In this document: piece by piece, positions 36,101 to 44,159 of the stretch | How the letters are laid out: every line of letters starts with the position of its first letter | How positions within the stretch are numbered: the stretch's first letter is position 1 | Assembly: GCA_026708645.1 (NCBI GenBank) | Contig: JAPOUM010000021.1 | Location: forward strand, 58,993-122,992 | Direction of reading: 5' to 3' | Source of the DNA: Acidimicrobiaceae bacterium | Lineage (GTDB): Bacteria > Actinomycetota > Acidimicrobiia > Acidimicrobiales > Aldehydirespiratoraceae | DNA length: 64,000 nt | The notes under the pieces: model-generated | What the model was told of the DNA's origin: nothing | The model's input: the letters and a program-made list of their open reading frames with translations, nothing else | Database searches by the model: none | Program-made: the position numbers and the translations under genes

Positions 36101-36565
36101 GAGCTGTGGACGTCGGCCTGCGACATCGACGGCCGGCCCGTCAGCGACCAGGTCGGCGCTGAGTTGCTGGCCGCTCTTGCCGAAACCGAACTCGCCGCCG
36201 GCGCCGACGAGCCGGCTCGATGGGGGCACGAGCAAGTAGAGGTCTGTATGCGCCAGTTGCTGTCGCGCAAGGCGCAAGAGCAACGCCGACGCGAGCAGGA
36301 CAACGAAGTCCAGGTGGAAGCCCGCCGGGCGAGCCTGCGCGACTCCCACAGGCGCAAGGTCGAAAATCTGCGAAAGCGGATCGAGAATCTGCGCAGGGAG
36401 GGCAAGCATGACGCCGTTCCGCTGTTCGAGAGCCAATTGCGCGCCCAGGACCGCCGCCTGCAGGAGAAAGAATCCGAATTGCGCAAACTTGAGGGCGGCT
36501 CGCTCAGCTTGGAGCACGTGGCCCTGTGTGCATTGGAGGTGGTTGCACAGGAGGCGCCCGCATGA
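33155..36565 (+). CDS. SNF2/RapA-like superfamily 2 helicase
   Basis: 1136 residues. An N-terminal 240-residue region with no recognised domain precedes the SNF2 core. Motif I is IADEVGMGKTIEAGLVWSE (about residues 249-267), motif II VVDEAHALR (about 356) and motif III LLSATPLN. The helicase C domain contains VLVFTFSRRTVDYLHRRL, ATRVASEGLDFEF and QRIGRIDRFGQQSEKIYI. A basic/acidic coiled coil (RRKVENLRKRIENLRREG) lies near the end. The core resembles RapA/HepA and the SNF2 proteins of defence systems. The stop overlaps the next helicase gene by ATGA. Partners such as DISARM DrmA/B/C are absent nearby. Confidence 0.88.
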   Translation: MLFERDEEDLVDCSDFFPFEYRPGLGEAARFLCDLNSPRFLLVGPELSGVEGLPEGHAEAVECRHAAEPAASLPEGSYRFSLGDGDAVMLVTSGGPPCGVERGGATLDGTSALESASAWFSHLWDQAEPIPEPRFAVGGDVTVRPDGTPAVVKSRTCVEGAWHYDVRIGERVSSYEERFLDEFAPDTDPVDWVVQPPKTAREIAATLTRAKLEENLTDTVYSYRASRTLFLPYQFRPVLKMLRTGTQRLLIADEVGMGKTIEAGLVWSEFEARGQADRVLVVCPSGLVDKWQTEMRERFGFDALVLGSEGLDDLLDRVETDCFPRRYHAVCSLQRMRIWQHLERLAELSPHFDLIVVDEAHALRSIGTKSFALGSLLSEWTDMLLLLSATPLNLGTDDLFNLLQIIDSGEFFDRHTLQVQLQPNAVLGAIYRRAADADISNTALRDELRSVRRMVAGAVLAQRREYCELERLLGRDQRTEADAALIRHLCLELNTLAKVLTRTRRAEIEEQRSVREPLDLEVSLSESERELYEAVLRWQTERAAARGMLLYFIGQMPLRLAGSCLPAIRDQILSARGGRTAGEGLVEDRFDELPAVEDSDAWDSPSAEAVDAALALRDIDTKFESFAARLMEIVGDGHRVLVFTFSRRTVDYLHRRLRESLRVDVLHGGVPPPDRRQRIADFREGRRDVMLATRVASEGLDFEFCSVVVNYDLPWNPMEVEQRIGRIDRFGQQSEKIYILNFTTPGTIETDIISRLHRRIQVFTQSIGELEPILQESLSDIQKIAFDFSLTDEERNRRLDDAMLAVENKAMLQRAFEESAEVLSLLDSASLDGFESEIRNAGHYVGQAELGRLIEDWARRSGGARCRWSDDQRWLFLRGNAELESDLRRVQAAGERSSSEINRLARDLRSGIEIQLCLDQETARSQGADLLSASHALVRAALRVKQARIRYGAARLRSDSVASGRYLVLVGIASWNGLGRMAELWTSACDIDGRPVSDQVGAELLAALAETELAAGADEPARWGHEQVEVCMRQLLSRKAQEQRRREQDNEVQVEARRASLRDSHRRKVENLRKRIENLRREGKHDAVPLFESQLRAQDRRLQEKESELRKLEGGSLSLEHVALCALEVVAQEAPA

Positions 36566-38739
36566 GCGAACGGCACCATGCCGACGAGCTCGCCTGGGAG
36601 CAGTCCGTGAACGCTCGCTTCCTTCGTCAGGCTGCCGACGACGAGGCGAGCGCCGGGCGCGGCTTGGAGCATGTGGCCGCGCCGTCGAGCAGCGGATGGA
36701 CCGGCAGCGGGCCGAAGAAGCCGACTTCCATTCGACGGACGGCTCCTCTGGCCGGGCGTGTCGAGCTCATGCTCGCCGATGAGGATCTCGGGTGGAGCTT
36801 CTATGTCGGCGGTGAGGGGAGCAGTTTCACCAGCCTCGAAGACGGCACCAGCGTGGTGAGTTGGGCTGCGCCGGTCGCACAGCTGTTCTACGAGGGCCGC
36901 GAGGCGTCGACTGTCGGCTCTGAGGCCGTCGATCCTCTCGCCGTCGCGGCTCGTCGGACCTTCAAGGCGCAGGATCGGGAGATACGCGATTTCGAGGACG
37001 ACTACGAGCCGGGCGTAGACCCCGAGGCCGCCTTCGTTCAGCGGTCGAACCTGCATATCGCGGGGCCTCCAGGAGCGCCTACGGTTCGGCTGCAACCGCC
37101 GCCGCAGCCAGACGAAAGACTGCAGCCGTCTCGAGATCGCGACGCAGTTCGGGATCGCCCGCCCGACGCGGCCCGTTCGGCGCAGCCCGAGGCACAGACT
37201 GAGACGACATCTGCAACGGCGCCCGAAACGCCGTCCGTCTCAACCGGAGAATCCCGGCGTGAGCAGCGTCTGGTTGAGCGTGAGTCAGAGAAACAGCCCA
37301 AAAGCAGCAGCAGCGTCAGGCTGCGTGCCGGGCGCCTCTTGCAGGAGGCTCTGGAAGCCCCCAAGACCGGCGAAGTCTCGCCGCTGCTGGCGACGCTGCA
37401 GCCCGAGCAGTACCGGCTCGTCACATGGTCATCTGACGAGAACCTGATGGTGCAGGGACATCCCGGCACAGGCAAGACGATCGTGGCCGCCCATCGTGCT
37501 GCATTCCTGGTGCTGCCGAAGGACGCCGACGGTGAGGGTTCAAGGCTGCACAAGGTCGCCTTAGTCGGGCCAACCGGCCGCTGGAAGGCGCACATTCAGC
37601 CGACCGTGACGCGGCTTGTCGACGAGGGAGTGGACGTCCTCAGTATCGAAAAACTGGTACGCGACTGGTCGGGCTTGGCATGGTCGTCCTATCCGCCGAG
37701 CGAGCGCGGACTCCACTCGCTCTGGGAGATAGGCCGCATCGTGGACCGCGCCGCGGGGGCTCAGCAGCAACGGCTGCGCCCTCAGAAGCCGGCTGCCCGC
37801 GTCCGCGATCTCGTCAACAGCCTGGTCAGCGACGCCGAGACGCTTCGACAGTTCGCGCCGCCCGGGAACGCAGACCTGAGCGACTGGCTTCTCCGTGCGG
37901 GGGATCATAAAAGGGCGTCCCGCGATTCGTCCTATCTGCTGTTCTTGGCTGCTGTGGGACTCGTCTCTGGCCGCTCGAGCCTGCACATGGGCTATCAGCA
38001 CATCGTGGTCGACGAGGCCCAAGACATTCGGCCGCTGGAGTGGTGGATGCTGTCCAAGATGTTCCGTGCGGGCGCCCAGGAACGCTGGTCGGTGTTGGGC
38101 GACATGAACCAGCGAAGGTCCGACTTCACTTGGCCGGATTGGGGGACTTTGGCAGATCGGTTGGAACTCTCGGCCGCGGATGACGAGCATCTGCTGAAGC
38201 CTGTGGAGCTGTCCTGCGGCTATCGATCCACGCGAGAGATCCTGGCCTACGCCGGCGCGCTGCTGCCGAGAGGCGAGCGGGCCAACCACGCATTGCGAAA
38301 CGGCCCGGAACCGTCAGTCCGCCAGGTCGGCCCCAACCAGGTCGTGCCCGCCGCCAAGGAGGAAGCCGATCGTCTCGCGGCCCGATATCAACAAGGGTCT
38401 GTCGCGGTCATCGCTTACCGCCAAGAGATCGTAGACAAGATCGAGAGGTCGCTGACGAAGCGACAGTGGCGCCGGGACAGCCACAGTGGCGCAGAAGGCC
38501 GCCGCATTCTCCGCCGCGGTCTCCGCGGCTGCCGTCTCAGCGTCGTCCGGCCGGTGGAGACGCGCGGCCTTGAGTACGACGCCGTGGTGGTCGTGGAGCC
38601 CGCCGACTTCAAAACCAACTTCGGCCGTCACGGCGAGCTCTACACGAGCCTCACCCGGGCCAACCAGGAGCTCGTCGTCATCCACAGCAAAGCAATCCCC
38701 AAAGAACTGCGAGGTCGAGGCAACCGCGTCCGGGGTTGA
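36562..38739 (+). CDS. superfamily 1 helicase (UvrD/HelD-like)
   Basis: 725 residues. The first 290 residues include a compact domain (RVELMLADEDLGWSFYVGG) and a charged low-complexity linker. SF1 motifs then follow in order: motif I VQGHPGTGKTIVAAHRAAF (about residues 294-312), motif II IVVDEAQDIRPLEWWML, motif III LGDMNQRRSDFTW, motif IV ELSCGYRSTREIL, motif V VRPVETRGLEYDAVVVV and motif VI ELYTSLTRANQELVVIH. The split, linker-rich layout is nearer to HelD/UvrD-like proteins than to RecB. Translation is coupled to the SNF2 gene (ATGA), so the two ATPases probably form one system. Defence or polymerase clearance are both possible. Confidence 0.85.
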   Translation: MSERHHADELAWEQSVNARFLRQAADDEASAGRGLEHVAAPSSSGWTGSGPKKPTSIRRTAPLAGRVELMLADEDLGWSFYVGGEGSSFTSLEDGTSVVSWAAPVAQLFYEGREASTVGSEAVDPLAVAARRTFKAQDREIRDFEDDYEPGVDPEAAFVQRSNLHIAGPPGAPTVRLQPPPQPDERLQPSRDRDAVRDRPPDAARSAQPEAQTETTSATAPETPSVSTGESRREQRLVERESEKQPKSSSSVRLRAGRLLQEALEAPKTGEVSPLLATLQPEQYRLVTWSSDENLMVQGHPGTGKTIVAAHRAAFLVLPKDADGEGSRLHKVALVGPTGRWKAHIQPTVTRLVDEGVDVLSIEKLVRDWSGLAWSSYPPSERGLHSLWEIGRIVDRAAGAQQQRLRPQKPAARVRDLVNSLVSDAETLRQFAPPGNADLSDWLLRAGDHKRASRDSSYLLFLAAVGLVSGRSSLHMGYQHIVVDEAQDIRPLEWWMLSKMFRAGAQERWSVLGDMNQRRSDFTWPDWGTLADRLELSAADDEHLLKPVELSCGYRSTREILAYAGALLPRGERANHALRNGPEPSVRQVGPNQVVPAAKEEADRLAARYQQGSVAVIAYRQEIVDKIERSLTKRQWRRDSHSGAEGRRILRRGLRGCRLSVVRPVETRGLEYDAVVVVEPADFKTNFGRHGELYTSLTRANQELVVIHSKAIPKELRGRGNRVRG

Positions 38740-39242
38740 CAGCGACGCGCGTGACCGGACGAAGACCTCTCGCTCGCCATTGTAAGTGTTGCAAGCGTGC
38801 CGAGTCCTGTGCTGCCAGTCACCGCGATTGTGGTCAGCCGAAATCCCGCGAGTTGCAAGGGTTGCAAGCGTGCCGAGTTCTGTGCTGCGCCGAATTCCTG
38901 AATCCGTCATTGTGTGTCTCCCTTTCTGTGGCAGTCTCCTGTGCCGAGTTCTGTGCTGCGCCGAATTCCTGAATCCGCCGGAGCAGTCCGGGAGGTGCGG
39001 GCGAGTTGCAAGGGTGCTGAGTCCTGTGCTGCGCCGAACTCGGCCTAGAAAAAAGGCGCTTCCCGGTTGGGTCGGCTCGGGGCTGACGGCAGGCGAAACG
39101 AAGCGTTCCGCTGGTTGTTGTGCCTGACCTGGTTGCTCGCCTTGATTCGGTTGCGGCTCTGACCTGAGGCTTAGTTCTGGTTAGCCGGCCTGGGGCTTAG
39201 TTCTGATTGGCTGCTGGCTTCCTCCTTTCTTTGGGGCTGGGT
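38740..39242. repeat. intergenic tract with short direct repeats
   Basis: No gene is seen here. A 37 bp unit occurs twice exactly (38870-38906 and 38941-38977; it starts GTGCCGAGTTCTGTGCTGCG and ends AATTCCTGAATCCG), with shorter partial copies near 38797 and 39014. A second short repeat, GGCTTAGTTCTG, occurs twice around 39165-39210. Confidence 0.7.
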
Positions 39243-41087
39243 TCACCACAGCGTGTCGGTCGCCGGGTCTCTGGCGCGGGTTCTGGTCCGGCGTGTTGTG
39301 TTCTCGGGTCTGGCCGGCGGTCGCTTTCGACACTGCGGGGATTCTGGTTCTGGTGGATAGTCGTCTGCATGGGCCGGCCCGTGGCGGGGTTTCGTGGCTG
39401 TGGCTGTGGTCAGGTCGTCGGGCGGGTGCAGTGTGTGGCTGCCGTCAGAATGCTTTTCAATCCGCCAGTTGTGGTGATGGATTTTGTGGTGGCAGTTCCA
39501 GCAGACCATGATCAGGTTGTCGAGGCTGGTGGCGCCTCCTTGTGAGTAGGGGGTGATGTGGTGGGCTTGGCACATGCCTGCGGGCGCTGCGCAGTGGAAG
39601 CAGCCGCCGTAGGTGGCGAGCAGTGCTTGCCATTGCGTGTCCGACACGGTGCGTCGTGATCGGCTGCGCCAGATGGCGTCTCCGGCGCGGTTGAACACCA
39701 GCCCGCTCCAGCGGGTGTTGCACGAGAGTTCTTCGAGCACAGCGGCGGGGAGTTTCGTGCCGTCTGAGAGTTCGCCGATGAGTTCGCCGGTGGTGTCGTC
39801 GACATGGGCGAGCACTGTGATGTCAGCGACCCAGCCGCCGCTCGCGCCGCTGCTGCCGCCGTTCTCGTCTGCGCTGACGCCATCACCGCCGCTGGTGTCC
39901 TCGCTGCTGGCGCAGGCTGCGGCGTCTGCGCTCCTGCCGGTTGCTGGACTCGTGCTGTCAGCGTCCCCATGCTTGTGAACCGTGGTGATCGTGTCGTTGC
40001 GGCAAGCGCTCGCATCACAGCCTCCGCCGGTTTGAGTGACGCCGCTGCTGGTGATGCTGCTCATCGAGCTGTCGTTGTTCGCTGTGTCTGCGGCTGCGCG
40101 GTGGATGCTGGCACCGGTTCGAGCGCCGCTGCTGCCGCCGTTTGCAGGATCGGTTCCTGGGCCGGTGCTGGTCGCGGCGTCTGCGCGGGGGGAGGCTTGA
40201 GAGAAACCGCCGCCGCTGCCGGTGACAGCGCTCACCGAGCCGCCGCCGTTCGCGGTGTTTTCGGCTGCGTTGTGAATGTCGCCGCCGTTCTTTGCGTCGC
40301 CGCCGTCGATGCTGTTGCAGCCTGTGCTGCGGCGGCTGCTGCTAGCGGGCTTTTCGCTCCGGTCGGTGCCGGCGTTGGCTCGGACTGCGAAGTGTTGCAG
40401 GGCGTCGGCCATGCACTGCGGGAACTTGCGTCGCTGCGCTTGAGGGAGTTTCTTGTCGGCGTTGAGCAACCTTGTGGCGGTGTGGCGCAGCCGGTTGCGG
40501 ATGCGTGTGCCGGTGATCTTGTCGAATTCGCCGTGCAGGCGCACCATGCCGTCTTCGGTGTCGAAGATTCTCAGGTGGCGTTTGGCGCGTTGGCGCAGGT
40601 ACTCCGCGGTGCCGTCGTCAGCTTGGTGTGCGCCGATCCAGCGGTGCGCGGTGCGCGCGAACTGTTCGGGGCGCATCGACCGGGCCTGCGCCAACAACCC
40701 GGCGTCTCCGCCGACGGCAGCAGAGCTGGTTCTGGTGATCGCGTCGGCCAGGCGTCGTGCGTTGGCTTGCGGCACGTCACCGGCTTGAACAGCGTCACGC
40801 AGCTTCGGCACCTGACGCAGCGCCGCGGCAGCAGCGACCTGGCTGCGCGCCTCGCGCTGCGGCAAGCCCGCAGATGCAGCCAGGATCTCGGCGCCGTCGT
40901 CGCCGTGGTGTTCTCGTCGGGCGATCTGCTCCGCGGCTGCGGTTTGCGCGGCGGTGACAGCGGCTGCGACGGAGCGGGTCGCGTTCAGCACTGCTCGTAG
41001 TTCGGTAGTGGACGCGCCGCCGGTGTTGACTGCGGCTAGCAGGTCTGCGGCGGCTGTTTCGGCTCGGTCGGCGATCTCCACGATCAT
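39243..41087 (-). CDS. DUF222 and HNH endonuclease domain protein (13E12 family), copy 1
   Basis: 614 residues. The N-terminal DUF222 domain (about residues 1-235) has AAADLLAAVNTGGAST, EIARREHHGDDGAEILAA-like residues and FDKITGTRIRNRLRHTA. A long Ser/Gly/Thr/Asn-rich spacer follows, to about residue 430. The HNH domain has GGCFHCAAPAGMCQAHHITP, then GGATSLDNLIMVCWNCHHKI, with paired zinc cysteines and catalytic His. The 13E12 family is multicopy and mobile-like in actinobacteria; its role is unproven. ATG 41087 is 7 nt after TATACT, so the mRNA is probably leaderless. A paralogue lies at 62173, and the two differ mainly in the spacer. Confidence 0.87.
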   Translation of the reverse strand: MIVEIADRAETAAADLLAAVNTGGASTTELRAVLNATRSVAAAVTAAQTAAAEQIARREHHGDDGAEILAASAGLPQREARSQVAAAAALRQVPKLRDAVQAGDVPQANARRLADAITRTSSAAVGGDAGLLAQARSMRPEQFARTAHRWIGAHQADDGTAEYLRQRAKRHLRIFDTEDGMVRLHGEFDKITGTRIRNRLRHTATRLLNADKKLPQAQRRKFPQCMADALQHFAVRANAGTDRSEKPASSSRRSTGCNSIDGGDAKNGGDIHNAAENTANGGGSVSAVTGSGGGFSQASPRADAATSTGPGTDPANGGSSGARTGASIHRAAADTANNDSSMSSITSSGVTQTGGGCDASACRNDTITTVHKHGDADSTSPATGRSADAAACASSEDTSGGDGVSADENGGSSGASGGWVADITVLAHVDDTTGELIGELSDGTKLPAAVLEELSCNTRWSGLVFNRAGDAIWRSRSRRTVSDTQWQALLATYGGCFHCAAPAGMCQAHHITPYSQGGATSLDNLIMVCWNCHHKIHHHNWRIEKHSDGSHTLHPPDDLTTATATKPRHGPAHADDYPPEPESPQCRKRPPARPENTTRRTRTRARDPATDTLW

Positions 41088-41106
41088 GAACAGCAGTATA
41101 GGATAG

Positions 41107-41125
41107 GGGTGTGACATTCACACCC
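41107..41125 (-). promoter_or_regulatory. palindromic operator of DUF222-HNH gene 1
   Basis: GGGTGTGACATTCACACCC is a 19 bp perfect inverted repeat apart from its 3 bp centre. It overlaps the expected -35 region of a promoter whose TATACT -10 box lies 7 nt before the start codon. The same palindrome and spacing precede the second DUF222-HNH gene. Confidence 0.7.
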
Positions 41126-41317
41126 ATTACATGAAAAATCCTTGTTCTGCAATCAAAAAAGTTAAGCTCCGGAGGCAAAGCCCTCAACCGGGTAGCGAAG
41201 CCGTCAACGCGCAAGGTCACCACCGGCGCTCTGGATCGCTACTGCTGTTGAGCAGCGCTGTCTGGTTGCTGCTTCGGCGACCTGCGACGCCGTTGCTAAA
41301 TCCGCCGCCGCGGCGCG

Positions 41318-41548
41318 TCACCCCCGCCGCCAAATCGGCTGCCACAGCACCGACCCGTAGACCAACAGGATGGGGACGACCGTGTAGAAGACGATCTTCA
41401 GCGGCGCGGCGACGTTGCCGAACACCTCGCGAGTGATGTCGCTGTCGCTGTGGAACCCGTTGACTGCGGCGACGACCCCCGAACCGGCGGTGAACAGCGC
41501 TACGGCGACGCCGAGCGCCACCACGAGATGGTGAGGCTTGATGCGCAT
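41318..41548 (-). pseudogene. truncated duplicate of the EtfD-like gene
   Basis: 76 codons. The first 69 match the EtfD-like protein (MRIKPHHLVVALGVAVALFT onward to LVYGSVL), then the frame runs into unrelated sequence and stops. Only the first two membrane segments and no Fe-S motif remain, so it cannot be functional. Confidence 0.9.
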
Positions 41549-41646
41549 GGCAGCCGCGACCCTATCCGAGCCGCCGCGTCAAGCCAGAACCGGTCGCCCG
41601 CCCCGGACGCCCTGACAGCTTGACCGTCACTCTGCGGGTCAGCTAC
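41344..41646. repeat. direct repeat A2 (duplicate of the EtfD-like 5' end)
   Basis: 303 bp, matching 32777-33078 with about four changes, one of them a single inserted C. Beyond both ends the similarity stops abruptly. Confidence 0.95.
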
Positions 41647-41671
41647 AGCTGCTTCAGTATTGTCATACGGC

Positions 41672-41744
41672 GAACTCCACCGGTGGAGGCAAGCAATCGG
41701 CCATGATGGCCGGTGTCACTACAAACATCCAACCGGTGGAGTTC
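41672..41744. repeat. cruciform-like nested inverted repeat
   Basis: Outer perfect arms GAACTCCACCGGT (41672-41684) and ACCGGTGGAGTTC (41732-41744) flank a central palindrome CGGCCAT-G-ATGGCCG (41698-41712). The left arm is itself part of a 14 bp palindrome. The element starts 26 bp after repeat A2. It may be a small mobile-element end, a recombination site or a structured RNA. Confidence 0.75.
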
Positions 41745-41773
41745 AATGCATTGCTCGGCTGTGGAGAAGCGAG

Positions 41774-41823
41774 ACGGCCCCGACTCAAGTCGGGGCCGTC
41801 GGCCCAGGGTTGCTCGCCCTGGG
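41774..41823 (+). terminator. two tandem strong hairpins
   Basis: First hairpin: 11 bp arms ACGGCCCCGAC/GTCGGGGCCGT with a TCAA loop (41774-41799). Second: CCCAGGG/CCCTGGG around a 7 nt loop (41803-41823). No U-run follows, so this is either a Rho-dependent or G-rich terminator or a structured leader of the NYN gene at 41884. Confidence 0.5.
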
Positions 41824-41883
41824 GGGGTTTCGACTAACGCTATCACTCGCTTGTGACACGGGCTCAACTATCGTGGCCGAATC

Positions 41884-42527
41884 GTGTCGCCGGAGCGGGT
41901 CATAGCCTACATCGACGGGTACAACCTGTATTTCGGACTCTTGGACGCACGGCTCCGAACTTCCCGCTGGCTCGACTTGCGCAGCCTCTGCGAGACACTG
42001 CTCAAACCTCGTCAACAGCTCGAACTGGTCCGCTACTTCACCACCCGTGTCCGCAACAACCCGGACACTGCGAAGCGTCAGGCGGTCTATATTGACGCTC
42101 TGCGAACGCTAGGCGGCGTCGGATCGACTTCGGCGTGTTCCTGTAGACGCCGGCTGCCTGCCGAGAGTGCGGCACACAGTGGAGCAAGAACGAAGAGAAG
42201 CAAACTGATGTGAAGGTAGCAGTACGGCTGCTCAACGACGCCTACGACGACCGTTTCGACATGGCGATGCTGATCTCAGGCGACAGCGACCTCGTGCCTG
42301 TCGTCGAGTCTGTGAGGCAACGCTTCGAGCAGAAGCGTGTCGTCGTGGCCTCGCCGCCGAAGCGCTGGTCGGCGGATCTCGCCCGATCAGCCAACGCCGC
42401 ATTCCAAATCGCGCGTGCCGCTATACGGTCGAACCGCCTTCCGGATCCGGTGATCACGCCTGAGGGCTTCACGTTACGAGCGCCCAAGGGATGGATTCCA
42501 GTCTCTGCAAGCATTGATAAGTCGTAG
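41884..42527 (+). pseudogene. NYN-domain (PIN-like) RNase, disrupted
   Basis: The first part starts at GTG: VIAYIDGYNLYFGLLDAR (catalytic Asp), WLDLRSLCETLL and NNPDTAKRQAVYIDALRTLGG. The frame shifts near 42118, continuing as RIDFGVFL, and a TAG at 42144-42146 interrupts that frame. Beyond it come CRECGTQWSKNEEKQTD and, open again, VKVAVRLLNDAYDDRFDMAM, ISGDSDLVPVVE and RFEQKRVVVASPP, with the second acidic cluster. So one frameshift and one nonsense codon split an otherwise complete NYN protein, a family of metal-dependent ribonucleases. A sequencing error cannot explain both lesions easily. Confidence 0.85.
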
Positions 42528-42589
42528 TTTCAAACTGGCGCTGCAAGCCGACACTCACGAAGCGCCGCGAACTCGATCGCGGCTCGAAC

Positions 42590-43342
42590 GTGCTGCTCAG
42601 TGAGTTGCCTGTGAGCCTCGGCGCTCTGCTCACAGGCCGCCGCCCGGAGATACAGGGCTTCATTACTCGAGCTTGGTCAGACTATGCCGACGAGATCGTG
42701 AAGGGCGGATTCCCTGGGTGGCAGGCGGTGACGGGAAGGGCCGCCGACTTGCTCATCGACGGTTATCTCCACCGCATCGTCGAACATGAGTTCCCTCGAG
42801 CGGACGTTCGGTCCGCCGCCCGGCGACTCTGCGCCGCTGGCTGGAGGCGTATGCGGCGGCCGTCTCCACCGCTGCCTCGCACGAAGCGATCAGGGACGCT
42901 GCAACGGCGGGAGAGCACGACAAGCCGTCGAAAGCGACGACAACGGCATACCGCGAAGTCCTAGAGCACATGTGGGTCGCTGAACCAGTCCCGGCGTGGA
43001 CGCCTGGCAACAACCGCCTCAGTCGGCTGAAACTCTCCCCCAAGCATCAACTCGCCGACACGTCGCTAGCGGCGCGCCTGCTCAACGTGAAAGCCGACAC
43101 ACTCGCCGAGGCGGCCTTGGCCGGGCAATTGTTTCGAGTCCCTGGTCACGCGCGATCTGCGCGTCTACGCCCAACCCGCCGACGCCCGAGTGTGCTCAGT
43201 TTCTCCCTTCACGGGTCCCGAGGCAGAGCAGATCGCCGAGGAGTCCGTGACTGCTGTCGTCGCTGCCGCAGAGCCCGACACGATCATGCGAGCGATGAAC
43301 GCTCTGCAGGTGATAGCGCGCCACCCCGTCGTCTGCTCGTAG
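42590..43342 (+). pseudogene. DUF4143 ATPase remnant
   Basis: Begins with SELPVSLGALLTGRRPEIQG and EIVKGGFPGWQAVTGRAADLL, typical of the middle of DUF4143 ATPases; the P-loop half is missing. A shift near 42830 moves the frame to LRRWLEAYAAAVSTAASHEA and WVAEPVPAWTPGNNRLSRLK. A second shift at about 43131 (an extra T) leads to LFESLVTRDLRVYAQPADAR. The last stretch to the TAG at 43340 (VTAVVAAAEPDTIMRAMNAL) is of unknown origin. An intact relative is at 20189-21418. Confidence 0.8.
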
Positions 43343-43378
43343 CAGTACCACGCCCGAGCGAGCGCACGCCGGTTCGGT

Positions 43379-44152
43379 TCAGGCTGGCGGTGGGTGTGAG
43401 GCTTGGGCGGCCACTGCGGCTGCCGCGGCGGCTGCGGCCTCGGGATTCAGGGCACGCTCCAAGGGGTGCTTGGCCTCGGTTGGGAGCATGTCTGTGCCCA
43501 GCACGTAGTGCAGCGGCATCCCGGTCGGGATGTTGAGCTCGCCGATGTCGCTGTCGGGAATCTCGTCGAGATGCTTGATCAGGGAGCGCAGGCTGTTGCC
43601 GTGCGCCGAGACCAGCACCGTGTGTCCGGTGCGCAGGTCCGCGACGATGCTCTCGTGCCAGTAGGGCAACAGCCGCTTCTGCACGTCAGCGAGGCTCTCG
43701 CACAGCGGCACCTGTCCGGCAGCAAGGTCGGCGTAGAGCGGCGAATCGTTGGGGTTGAACTCGTTGTCGGGCCGGATCGGCGGCGGCGCTGTCGAATAGC
43801 TGCGTCTCCACAGCCGCAGCTGTTCATCGCCGTGAGCGACGCGGGTGGCGGCCTTGTCAAGCCCGGTCAAGTCGCCGTAATGCCGCTCGTTGAGCCGCCA
43901 GCTCTGCTGCACCGCGAGCGTCGTCTTGAGGCCCAGGCCGCCCAGCACGATCTGCGTGGTCTCGACGGCGCGCCGCAGCATCGACGTGTGAGCCGCGGTG
44001 GGGATCAGCCCGGCGCCGGCGAGCAGTCGCGCCGCGGCTCGGGCCTCGTCGCGGCCGGTGCCGGTGAGGCCGCAGTCGTACCAACCGGTGAAGAGGTTCT
44101 TGTCGTTCCAAGTGCTGCGACCGTGCCGCAGCAGGATCAAATCGCAAGCCAT
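43379..44152 (-). CDS. gpmA: 2,3-bisphosphoglycerate-dependent phosphoglycerate mutase
   Basis: 257 residues. It interconverts 3- and 2-phosphoglycerate in glycolysis. The phosphohistidine site is LILLRHGRSTWNDKNLFTGW, where the family more often has RHGES. SMLRRAVETTQIVL, WRLNERHYGDLTGLDKA and the second catalytic His in VSAHGNSLRSLIKHL follow, as does IPTGMPLHYVL. An Ala-rich tail ends the protein. The ATG at 44152 lies exactly 7 nt after TATTTT, fitting a leaderless mRNA; the in-frame TTG at 44161 is less likely. It is divergent from dnaK. Confidence 0.95.
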   Translation of the reverse strand: MACDLILLRHGRSTWNDKNLFTGWYDCGLTGTGRDEARAAARLLAGAGLIPTAAHTSMLRRAVETTQIVLGGLGLKTTLAVQQSWRLNERHYGDLTGLDKAATRVAHGDEQLRLWRRSYSTAPPPIRPDNEFNPNDSPLYADLAAGQVPLCESLADVQKRLLPYWHESIVADLRTGHTVLVSAHGNSLRSLIKHLDEIPDSDIGELNIPTGMPLHYVLGTDMLPTEAKHPLERALNPEAAAAAAAAVAAQASHPPPA

Positions 44153-44159
44153 GACAGCC

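Noticed and set aside
38870..38977. CRISPR array
   Set aside because: Only two exact copies with one 34 bp gap, no further spacing regularity and no cas genes.
33155..41087. DISARM, BREX or Gabija assignment for the helicase island
   Set aside because: No drmA/drmB/drmC, pglZ/brxC or OLD-nuclease gene is present; only the helicase types are shared.
41107..41125. CRP/FNR or LexA binding site for the HNH palindrome
   Set aside because: The TGTGA/TCACA arms are 3 bp apart rather than 6 as in CRP sites, and it does not match the actinobacterial LexA box.
41672..41744. Integron attC site
   Set aside because: No core-site consensus and no integron integrase in the window.
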